Assembly: GCF_019837165.1 (NCBI RefSeq)
Contig: NZ_JAGYHC010000001.1
Location: 1,364,001-1,428,000 of the forward strand
Source: Virgibacillus sp. NKC19-3
Lineage (GTDB): Bacteria > Bacillota > Bacilli > Bacillales > Amphibacillaceae
DNA length: 64,000 bases
Direction of reading: 5' to 3'
Shown here piece after piece: positions 18,152 through 26,900 of the stretch (its first letter is position 1; each line of letters begins with the position of its first letter). The notes below the pieces were generated by a model. It searched no databases and was not told the DNA's origin. It was given only the letters and a program-made list of their open reading frames with translations. A program made the translations under genes and the position numbers.

Positions 18152-19590
18152 ATGGGAACAAACGAAACCTCACAATCAGCGGGCTCTTCTACTATCAATA
18201 AAGTACCACTCATGCTTGTGTTAATTTCAGGTGCTTTGTTGCTATTTTAAATCAGACACTTTTAGGTACGGCGCTGCCCCATATTATGGATGATTTGAAT
18301 TTGAATGCAAACACAGCGCAATGGCTTCAATCTGTTTTTATGCTGGTTAACGGAATTATGATCCCCGTCACTGCCTTTTTGATTGAACGTTTTACAACAA
18401 GAGGGCTTTTTCTGACAGCGATGGGGCTCTTTGGTGTCGGTACGTTCGTTTGTGCGATTGCCCCCAGTTTTTCTGTATTAATGGCAGGAAGAATTTTTCA
18501 GGCTTCTGGGGCGGGAATTATTATGCCACTAATGCAGACGATCATGTTTCTCGTTTTCCCTGTTCATAAGCGAGGAACAGCGATGGGATTGTTTGGCTTG
18601 GTTATTGCATTTGCCCCAGCTATAGGTCCGACTCTTTCCGGATGGCTTGTAGAGCAATTTCCATGGAGAAGCTTATTTTATGTGATTTTACCAATTGTTA
18701 TCATTGACATCATTGTTGCATATTTCATTCTCAAAAATGTTACGAAACGGACATTCCCAAGGGTTGATGTCTTATCGATTATCCTTTCCAGTTTTGGGTT
18801 TGGCGGTATTTTATACGGATTCAGCACCGCTGGAAATAGTGGATGGGCCAGCTGGCAAGTTGTTATCTCCATGATAGTTGGAGCAATTGCACTTACTTGG
18901 TTTATATTTAGGCAGTTAAACCTGAAACAGCCAATACTTGAATTTAGGATATTTAAATATAAAGTATTTACCTTAACAACAGCGCTCGGTATGATTGTGT
19001 TTATGGCGATGATTGGGGCAGCGGTTGTTCTACCGTTATTTATGCAAAACATGCTCGGATTTACAGCAATGCAGTCAGGGATGGCACTGATGCCGGGAGC
19101 GATTCTAACAGGACTTATGAACCCTGTTACCGGAAAATTATTCGATAAATTTGGTGCCAAATGGTTGTCCATTATTGGTCTATCGATTTTAACAATTACA
19201 ACATTCATGTTTACCAATTTATCAGAGGAGACTACATTTATTTATATTGCGATAATGAATGCGATAAGGATGCTTGGGGTGGCCATGGTTATGATGCCGG
19301 TAACTACCGCAGGGTTAAATCAACTACCGGAAGACTTAATACCACATGGTACAGCGATGAATAATACGATGCGCCAGGTTGCAGGTGCCGTTGGAACAGC
19401 TTTACTTGTAACGGTTATGACAACAAGTGCGTTACCTGATGAGGGTGTCAGCGGGATGATACATGGCGTAAATGTTTCCTTTATTGTTGCAGGTATTACC
19501 GCTATCATCGGTCTTGTATTATCTTTGTTTATTAAAAACACTCGACCAGGGGCAGACTCCACCCAAATCAAATCAAGTTGGAGCAAGTAG
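18152..19590 (+). pseudogene. MFS drug exporter (DHA2/EmrB-type), single-base frameshift near the N-terminus
   Basis: The gene starts at 18152 with a good AAGGAAG site and reads MGTNETSQSAG into the first membrane segment (PLMLVLISGA). It then hits a stop. Adding one T in the TTT run at 18235-18237 restores GAFVAILNQTLLGTALPHIM and joins the frame that continues to 19590. The full protein would be about 479 residues with 14 membrane segments. It contains the DHA2 motifs LGTALPHI, GRIFQASGAGIIMP and FAPAIGPTLSGWL. Such proton-driven exporters (LmrB/EmrB group) confer drug tolerance. Confidence 0.85.
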
Positions 19591-19591
19591 T

Positions 19592-19624
19592 AAAAAACGT
19601 CACCAACAATGTGACCGTTTTTTA
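19592..19624 (+). terminator. Terminator after the MFS gene
   Basis: AAAAAACG-TCAC pairs with GTGA-CCGTTTTTT around a short loop directly after the stop codon. Confidence 0.75.
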
Positions 19625-19784
19625 CTATTATTCGACAAATGTGGGAACTTGTTCGGTTTTCCTTCGTGAACAGAAAAGTACTTTTCGCTCTCATGCTCTG
19701 CATCTCTCAAGTAATCCCTCTTGCATTTCAAACAGTGAACGGTAAAATATAACATAGCGATATGTTTAAAAAGGGGAACGTTTT

Positions 19785-20714
19785 GTGTTAGAAAAAATGA
19801 GAGACAACATTTATAAACTAACTATTCATTTCGCTTCCGGTATGCAGGAAGTGAACTGTTATTTTATAAAAGGAAAACAAGGTTATACAGTGATCGACAC
19901 AGGTATCTATTCCAAAGAGGCATTTGCATTGTGGAGACGCGTGTTGGATGCTGGAATCAAAGTGGAAAAGGTAGTATTAACACATACCCATCAGGATCAT
20001 ATTGGTTTAGCCAAGTGGTTTCAGGAAAACGTTGGGGTACCTGTGTATACATCAAACCTTGGCTACAAAGAAATGCAGAAGAACAGAGAATTCAATGTCC
20101 GGAGTAAGATAAAAAGCTTGGTGATGAAGCATGGGGGATATGAGCTTCCTGCAAATAACAAGGATGATGCGTTTATTTATCATTTTGAGCCGGATGGATT
20201 TTTTGAAAACGATCAGAAAATCCAATTGGGAGACGATTTATATGAAGTGATATGGACGCCAGGGCATGCGCCGGATCACTTTTGCTTTTATAACCACTCG
20301 AATAAAGTGATGATTATAGGTGACCATCTATTAAAGAAGATTTCTCCAGTTATTGGCTTATGGACAGGGGAGGAGGCCAATCCGATTTCCGATTACTATC
20401 ATTCCTTGGATCTGATGATGAAATATCCAACAGATATCGCATTGCCGGGTCATGGTGACTCGATTGATGATTTAGACAAGCGTGTTGCTGAAACAAGGAG
20501 TAGACATGATGCTCGACTTAAGCAGGTCTTGGAGTATGCAAAAAACGAACGTAAAACAGCTCATCAGGTGTGCGAGGAAATATATGGAAATTCGGAAAGT
20601 GCGTTATATGTGAGCCAACTGATGGCGACTATAACAAGATTGCTTTATTTGGAATCCGTAGGGAAAATAAGTCGGGAAGAAGCAGAAGGTGTCGTGATGT
20701 TTCGAGCAAATTGA
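19785..20714 (+). CDS. Metallo-beta-lactamase-fold hydrolase with C-terminal helical/winged domain
   Basis: A 309-residue protein. The dinuclear metal motif is THTHQDHIG (about 67-75), with later ligands in TPGHAPDH (about 160) and IGDHLL, and LPGHGD near 223. The last 75 residues form a basic helical domain resembling the LACTB2-like C-terminal winged helix. The start is GTG with AAGGGG upstream. LACTB2-type proteins can be nucleases or thioesterases, and I cannot choose between them. The protein is unrelated in detail to the MBL protein at 3121. Confidence 0.85.
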   Translation: MLEKMRDNIYKLTIHFASGMQEVNCYFIKGKQGYTVIDTGIYSKEAFALWRRVLDAGIKVEKVVLTHTHQDHIGLAKWFQENVGVPVYTSNLGYKEMQKNREFNVRSKIKSLVMKHGGYELPANNKDDAFIYHFEPDGFFENDQKIQLGDDLYEVIWTPGHAPDHFCFYNHSNKVMIIGDHLLKKISPVIGLWTGEEANPISDYYHSLDLMMKYPTDIALPGHGDSIDDLDKRVAETRSRHDARLKQVLEYAKNERKTAHQVCEEIYGNSESALYVSQLMATITRLLYLESVGKISREEAEGVVMFRAN

Positions 20715-20723
20715 ACGAAATGG

Positions 20724-20772
20724 CCACCAGTGAAAGGGGATTGGAATTTTTCACTGGTGGTAGATTTTTTAA
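20724..20772. terminator. Terminator between convergent genes
   Basis: CCACCAGTGAAA (20724-20735) pairs perfectly with TTTCACTGGTGG (20749-20760), followed by TAGATTTTTT. It ends the MBL gene, and its right edge reaches the end of the convergent SDR gene. Confidence 0.85.
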
Positions 20773-21521
20773 ATAGCTGTTACTCCACCATCTACTGGTA
20801 AATCAACACCGGTAATGTGAGAGGCGGCATCTGAAGCTAAGAATAAAACTGCCTCCGCAACTTCTTCCGGTTGCCCTAATTTATTTAGAGGTGTTTGGGA
20901 TAAGAACCAGCCTTTGTATTCATTGCTTTCCATATAGTCTTTGCTCATTGGTGTAACAATATATCCAGGGTGAACCGTATTTACCCGGATATTTTCTTTT
21001 CCATAATCTGCTGCAAGGGATTTTGTAAACATGCGAATGCCGCCTTTGGATGCTGTGTATGCACCAGCGCCGGAACTGCCTGTCAATCCGGCTATGGAAG
21101 AAATATTGACAACGGATCCACCCGCGTTGTCCCGAAAATGTGGTAATGCCAATTGGATTCCTAAAAAAGTGCCTTTTAGATTTATGTCCATTATGTTATC
21201 CCACTGTTCTTCTGTTAAATCATCCATAGACATTGGTTGCGTGATGCCTGCATTGTTTATCAATATGTCCAGCTTTTTAAAGGTGTCTATGGTTTGCTTA
21301 TAAACATTTTTCCATTCGTCTTTGGAAGCAACATTGTGTTTGATAGCGATTGCCTCTCCACCATTGGACTTGATTTCATCAACAACTGTATTAATGGTAT
21401 TTTCATTAATATCTGTTGCAACCACCTTTGCTCCTTCTTTTGCGAAAAGAATTGCTTCCTCTCGTCCCATTCCGCTACCAGCACCAGTAATAATGGCAAC
21501 CTTATTCTCTAAGCGACTCAT
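20769..21521 (-). CDS. Short-chain dehydrogenase/reductase (classical SDR)
   Basis: A 250-residue classical SDR. The NAD(P)-binding TGAGSGMG is at about 12, NNAG near 90, the catalytic Ser in NISSIAG and the catalytic YTASK (about 155). The C-terminus ITGVDLPVDGG is typical. The acidic residue in VATDIN after the second strand suggests NAD(H) preference. The substrate could be an alcohol, sugar or acyl compound. The ATG has an AAGGAGG site. Confidence 0.88.
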   Translation of the reverse strand: MSRLENKVAIITGAGSGMGREEAILFAKEGAKVVATDINENTINTVVDEIKSNGGEAIAIKHNVASKDEWKNVYKQTIDTFKKLDILINNAGITQPMSMDDLTEEQWDNIMDINLKGTFLGIQLALPHFRDNAGGSVVNISSIAGLTGSSGAGAYTASKGGIRMFTKSLAADYGKENIRVNTVHPGYIVTPMSKDYMESNEYKGWFLSQTPLNKLGQPEEVAEAVLFLASDAASHITGVDLPVDGGVTAI

Positions 21522-21584
21522 CGAAAACGCCTCCTTGTAGTAGTTGTGATTAAGCTTACACTTACACTATTTTTATTGCTACAA

Positions 21585-22142
21585 TCATGCTTCGTTTTTC
21601 GTAACTACATCGACTTTTCCTGTTTCCGGATCAATAACAAATCCGTGTACGTTAATTTCTTCTGGTAATAGTGGGTGATTACGAATGATTGAAACACTTT
21701 GCATGACAGAATCTTCGACAGAATCAAACCCACGAAATTCCTCATGCAAATGGATCCCGCTATGCGTGAGTGTATGAATGGTTTCTTCTGTAATTCCGCG
21801 TTCAGTCATCCCTTTTGTTAACGCATCTGTATCAACATGTGACATGCCGCAATGATGATGTCCGATGACGAGGACTTCCTCTGCTTTTAAGGTAAAGATA
21901 GCAACAAGAATACTTTTCATAATACTATCAAATGGATTCCGGATGATTGCACCCGCATTTTTAACCATCTTCACATCCCCATTTTGGATATTTAAAGCTT
22001 TTGGTAATAATTCAACTAAACGTGAATCCATACAGGTAAATACAACCATTCGCTTATTTGGATACGTATCTGTCTCATAGGGCTTGTAGTTTTCTCCAGC
22101 GACAAATTTTTTATTGTATTCCAGCATTTCTTCTACGTGCAC
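21585..22142 (-). CDS. Beta-class carbonic anhydrase, YtiB-like
   Basis: A 185-residue cytoplasmic enzyme that interconverts CO2 and bicarbonate. Zinc ligands are present: Cys in TCMDSRLVE (about 37), His and Cys in GHHHCGM (about 95-99). The Asp-Arg dyad is in CMDSR. Length and the sequence LVELLPKALNIQNGDVKM match YtiB of Bacillus subtilis. The start is GTG with AGGAG nine bases before. Confidence 0.92.
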   Translation of the reverse strand: MHVEEMLEYNKKFVAGENYKPYETDTYPNKRMVVFTCMDSRLVELLPKALNIQNGDVKMVKNAGAIIRNPFDSIMKSILVAIFTLKAEEVLVIGHHHCGMSHVDTDALTKGMTERGITEETIHTLTHSGIHLHEEFRGFDSVEDSVMQSVSIIRNHPLLPEEINVHGFVIDPETGKVDVVTKNEA

Positions 22143-22272
22143 CTAGTTCAGCTCCTTTTAGATTATTTCATTCATAAAAACTATAACAGTTTTTAACTAT
22201 TTTCGGTAGTCAGATGACTGTGATGAAAGGATAGTTTTGTTGGAGCAACGGATGAATTAGTCAATATAAAAA

Positions 22273-22306
22273 ATAGAAGGAACAGCTTTAAAGCCGTTCC
22301 TTCTAT
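22273..22306 (-). terminator. Terminator of the NlpC/P60 gene
   Basis: ATAGAAGGAAC and GTTCCTTCTAT form the stem. On the minus strand it is followed by a T-run (22262-22272). Confidence 0.85.
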
Positions 22307-22316
22307 AGATGTTTAT

Positions 22317-23168
22317 TTAGTCAAAAGATTTTGCTCCAATGTAACGGTCTTGCCAGTAATCATAGCTCATGGTTGTTACTTCAACACCAGTACTTTCAGT
22401 ACCAGCATGGATCATTTCGTTGTTACCAATATAGATCCCGCTATGAGAGACGCCACCTTGATACGTATCGGCAAAAAATACAACATCGCCAACACTTGGA
22501 TTATCCACGTGTGTACCATTATTTGCCCACATAGCCGCATGCGTTCTATCTAAATCTATGCCTGCTTGTCCAAATGCATAATTGATAAAGCCGCTGCTAT
22601 CAAATCCTGCAGGAGTTGTTCCTCCGAATGAGTAGGGGCTGCCAACTAAGTCTTGTGCAATTGAAACAACATCAGAACCGGAATAATCAGATTCGGAATC
22701 GTCGAAATCCCCCTGTGGAGATACATTTACTTCCTCTTCGTTAGATACTTCTTCGATTGTTAAACTATCATTGGTTGAAGTATTATTTAATGACAATGCC
22801 TCTGAAGTCTCTGATCCTACTATTCCATCAACTAAAAGTCCTCTATCTTCCTGGAAATCTTTTACTGCTCCGTCTGTGTTTGGACCAAAAATCCCATCCT
22901 CATTTAGATTATAGCCCTTGTCATTTAACGTTGATTGCACTTCACTAACAGATTCTCCACGATCTCCCGTAGAAACTAAACCAATGCTAACTTCGGTAGT
23001 TTCCTGATTATCTACTTGTTCATTTACGGGTGCATTATTTTGACTTGTTTCTTCATCCGGACCGCCGTACGCAAAAACACTTCCTGAAAGAATTGGTGTA
23101 AAAACAAGAGAAGTTACTAAAGCTGTCGAAACAATATACTTTCTTACAGAGTGATTACTCTTTACCAT
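22317..23168 (-). CDS. Secreted peptidoglycan-binding NlpC/P60-like protein with Ser in place of the catalytic Cys
   Basis: A 283-residue secreted protein. Its signal peptide (about 1-33, cleaved after SVFA) is followed by a PG_binding_1 domain (about 65-125, GDRGESVSEVQSTLNDKGY) and an acidic linker. The NlpC/P60 domain starts near 165. The usual nucleophile motif FDCSGF reads FDSSGF here (codon AGC, near 22600). The two His positions remain (VSHSGIYIG and EMIHAG). NlpC/P60 enzymes cleave D-Glu-mDAP stem peptides, so this one may be inactive, may use Ser, or may only bind. A WalR-like box overlaps its promoter, as in cell-wall hydrolase genes. Confidence 0.88.
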   Translation of the reverse strand: MVKSNHSVRKYIVSTALVTSLVFTPILSGSVFAYGGPDEETSQNNAPVNEQVDNQETTEVSIGLVSTGDRGESVSEVQSTLNDKGYNLNEDGIFGPNTDGAVKDFQEDRGLLVDGIVGSETSEALSLNNTSTNDSLTIEEVSNEEEVNVSPQGDFDDSESDYSGSDVVSIAQDLVGSPYSFGGTTPAGFDSSGFINYAFGQAGIDLDRTHAAMWANNGTHVDNPSVGDVVFFADTYQGGVSHSGIYIGNNEMIHAGTESTGVEVTTMSYDYWQDRYIGAKSFD

Positions 23169-23232
23169 TATGTATCCTCCTATTAGATGTTTATTTACTT
23201 TTTCTATTGTAACAAATAAAATAGGTTGTTAG

Positions 23233-23261
23233 ATTATAGGAAGGTTACAAATAAGTAACAA
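23233..23261 (-). promoter_or_regulatory. Promoter with overlapping WalR box upstream of the NlpC/P60 gene
   Basis: On the minus strand TGTTAC-TTATT-TGTAAC (23260-23244) fits the WalR consensus TGTWAH-N5-TGTWAH exactly. TTGTTA (23261-23256) and TATAAT (23238-23233) are spaced by 17 bases and make a promoter whose -35 lies in the box. The rest of the 23169-23475 gap holds no gene. Confidence 0.65.
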
Positions 23262-23475
23262 ATCATTACAAAATGTGACAAAATATGATATTGCTATTTG
23301 TCGATATATTTTAATTTTTAATAGGGAGCGTTCACAATAATACTTCACAGTTAGAAATAGTCGAACTTGATAACTGTTAATAATAAGGTATTTTTTGTAA
23401 AAGCAAATTCCCATTCATGAAAAAAATTCTTTTGCGCAACATAATAACAGAAAACAAGAAGGAAGGTTTTTTTAC

Positions 23476-23685
23476 ATGAAGGAAAATAATCAAATCAATG
23501 ACAAATACACGGTTGCTGGAACGGATATTGAGGCAATTAAAGAACAAAGTCGGCGTTCTGGATTGTCATATAATGAAGCAAAGGAATTTATTGCTAAAAC
23601 AACAGGAGGGCACGGTACGAGCATCTATAGCGATACGGATGCAGAAGCAGTTAAAAGGAACAATCAGCAATCCGAGGATAACTAG
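23476..23685 (+). CDS. Gamma-type small acid-soluble spore protein (SspE-like)
   Basis: A 69-residue hydrophilic protein. The segment TSIYSDTDAEAVKRNNQQS aligns with the repeated TEFASETDAQQVRQQNQ of gamma-type SASP, and an earlier partial repeat (GTDIEAIKEQSRRSG) is visible. Gamma-SASPs are amino-acid reserves degraded during germination by the GPR protease, and the region around IYSDT would be the cleavage site. The ATG has AAGGAAGG upstream. A CATAATA sequence at 23440-23446 could be a forespore SigG -10 element, but the -35 is weak. Confidence 0.7.
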   Translation: MKENNQINDKYTVAGTDIEAIKEQSRRSGLSYNEAKEFIAKTTGGHGTSIYSDTDAEAVKRNNQQSEDN

Positions 23686-23762
23686 TAAAAAAAGAGTGTT
23701 GGCTGATCGGGGAACTGCTGTGATAGGAAGTATAGGAGCAATCCATCATCACCAATTATTCA

Positions 23763-23800
23763 ATCGTTTTGCACCGAGTATTACGAAGGTGCAAAACGAT
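23763..23800. repeat. Perfect inverted repeat without T-run
   Basis: ATCGTTTTGCACC (23763-23775) is the exact complement of GGTGCAAAACGAT (23788-23800). No T-run follows on either strand, so it is not an ordinary terminator. Confidence 0.6.
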
Positions 23801-23820
23801 CGAACGCCGAAGCCTCAAAA

Positions 23821-23860
23821 CTAGAAACAGGCCCATGTAAAAAGGGCCTGTTTCTAGTTT
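23821..23860. terminator. Bidirectional terminator
   Basis: CTAGAAACAGGCCC (23821-23834) pairs perfectly with GGGCCTGTTTCTAG (23844-23857) and has short T/A tracts. It separates the spore gene from the convergent giant surface gene. Confidence 0.75.
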
Positions 23861-23904
23861 ATAGCTATAAACTTACATATTTTCTGATGAATGATATACA
23901 TCTA

Positions 23905-26900
23905 CTACTTACTAGAATATCGCCGTCTGTAAAGAAGTATCATACTACCTGTTAGCAATAGTATACTACCAATCAACAGATACGTATACATGTTTGTTGC
24001 TGTATCAGGCAAGGATGCACCATCACCACTAGGATCGGTACTATCCCCACCAGAGCCTGGACTAAAGCCATCATCACTAGGATCGGTGCCGTCTCCATCA
24101 GAACCTGGCCCAAAGCCATCATCACTAGGATCGGTGCCGTCTCCATCAGAACCTGGCCCAAAGCCACCATCACTAGGATCGGTGCCGTCCCCATCAGAAC
24201 CTGGCCCAAAGCCATCATCACCAGGAGTAGTGCCGTTTCCATCGCCTCCAGGTACAGTGCCATCCCCACCGGATCCTGGCCCGGAGTCATTATCTCCAGG
24301 TGTAGTACCATCATCAGGTCCTGAACCGTCATCATCTCCACCGGGTTTAGTGCCATCCCCATTTGAACCTGAATTATCATCATCTCCAGCATCGCCGTTT
24401 CCGTCACCCGGATCTTCCGGCAATCCTGTAAATTCTTCACCCAGCAAATCAACAATCCGTTCTTCTCGTTCAGGGTCGACGACTCCATCCAGATGTTCTT
24501 CTTCAACCATGTAATCCCTCAATTGCTCCCAGTCAATTTCTCCGATATCTCTTACTCGGCCATCATTATATACGTTTTCAAACGTTTCTAATCCATCACC
24601 GCCTTGTCCGGTAAATTCGTTCGTCGTAATTAAATACTCCTCATCAAGCTGTATTTCTTCCAATTCACCGTTATTCTCCACATACATCTGAACGATGCGA
24701 TCTCCTGGTTGAGCTTCACTATCATAAAAGAACTTCATACCAGAGACGTGTAGGAAGCCACCATTTTCAGCAGGAGCCTGACGAACACTTTCCTCTAGAA
24801 TATCTTTGATCTCTTGCCCGGTGACTGTTGCGATGACCGGATCATTACTGAAAGGGAGAACATTGATGACTTCACCCGTCGTAATTTCTCCTGCATCAAT
24901 CGGTGCACGAATACCGCCGCCATTTTGGAAAGCAATAACTGTATCAGGGAATTTTTCCTGTGTTTTGGCAAGCATAGCATCTGTCACTAGGTTTCCAAGC
25001 TCTGTTTCATTGGCTCTGACACTGTCATCCCCAGGTTCATCCTGACGTGGATTGGTCAAATCTTTTTCAGCCACTGCCCCGATTTCTTCATTCATGACGT
25101 TATTAACTTGTTCTTGATACGGTTTTAGTGCCTCCGTAGCTTCAGGATCTGCTTCAAAGCTATCCACTTCGAGCAATTCACCATCATAAGCGGTGATTAC
25201 ACCATTCTCATCAAACGTCACATCAAGTGTGCCGAGATATTCGGCGTATTCTCCTGCCTGAACAATAATAGTTGGATCCGCATCCTCTCCGTCCGCATCC
25301 TCTGTCACTACTTCAGGGATACGTGTAGGCTCTTCCAATACAGAATGAGAGTGACCGCCTACAATCACATCAATCCCATCAACCTCTTCAGCAAGGCGTA
25401 AATCATTACCTATTTCCGGTGCACTGTCATAGCCAAGGTGAGTTAGAGCGATAATTTTATCAATTCCCTCATCTTCAAAATCCTGCACCGCTTGTTCGGC
25501 TGTTTCAATGAAGTCATCAAACGTAACCTCAGCCGGACTGGCAATACTCGCTGTATCCTCCGTATCCAAACCGAAAATCCCGACCTGTTCACCATCAATT
25601 TCTTTGATAATACTGTCGTGAATTTCACCGTCTTGTGGATCATCAACTAAGGATTGATTGGTTTCAAGCCCACTCATGAAAGGATCCTGTGAAAAATCAA
25701 TATTCGTACCTAAAAACGGAAAGTTGGCATTTCCAACGAACTCCGATAGTGACGCATGACCATCTTCCTCATCACCTAAATCAAATTCGTGGTTACCGAA
25801 AACCATCGCATCGATATCCATTAAGTTCAGCAATTCTAAATCTGCTTGTCCCCTGAATTCATTGAAATACAAGGTACCGGAAAAAACATCACCGGCATGG
25901 AGAAGTAAGGAATCCGGGTTGTTCTCTCTGAATTCTTTGATTGCTGTCATCATTTTCGGTAGTGGCTCAACACGTGCATGGGTATCGTTCATATGCATCA
26001 ATGACAGCTCAAAATTATCTTCCGTTTCTTCATCTTCTTCAGCAGCTTCCAGATCAATTTGCGTCAATATCGGGTCATGATCGCTCGCACGCCCATGCAT
26101 ATCCGTGAAGTCAGCATTGACATGCAATACATCAATCTCTGTCGCATCTATTAGATGATCTGACACGAGAACGTGATCAAGCACCTGGGAGTTTCCCTGA
26201 AAAAGATAGGAGTAGCGTTCTTCTTCAGGAACGGACATCATTGCATTGGTGAGTTCATCCCCTTCAAGAATATCCAGTGGCGCCGAAAATTCAAAATCAT
26301 TCATATCCCCTAAGACGACAATATTTTCGTCCGGATTCTCCGTTTTGATATCAGTAACAAATTCATTAATGATGTTTGCCATTTCACGACGTTGCGGTTC
26401 GCTGCTCAACTCAGGTGGCTGATTTTGTCCAAACGCGCCATCATCCCCGTTTTTGGAATTAAGGTGGTTGGCTACTACAACAATACTCTCACCATTAAAA
26501 TCGAACTGAGCTGCAAGTGGCTTTCGTGTGTTCTGAAATGCATCTTCATTTGGAGCTACACGCCCCGGATTCAATGTCAATTTACCTTCATCATAATCCG
26601 TTGCTTCTGTAGCTGTTCCATGTTCACCGTCTGTCAGTGATACTCGATCTGGATTGTAAAGAAAACCAACACGAATATTGCCGTTCGGCGCACCGCCATC
26701 TTGATTGTATTCGGGATCAATATTGGCATAATCGTAACTAGGGCCACCTTGTTTTCTGATTTCATCAATTAATCTTTTATAACTTTCAGAGGCATCCGCA
26801 TCATCAGGACCTTGTTCTTGTCCATTATTATCCATCACTTCAACAATGCCCACAATATCCGGATTTTCCATATCACTTACAAAAGCACGGGCTATATTTT

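Noticed and set aside
23990-24514. Long open frame on the plus strand rich in Pro, Ser and Gly
   Set aside because: It is the antisense of the Gly-Asp repeat stalk of the LPDTA protein; the open frame is a by-product of the 48-bp repeat.
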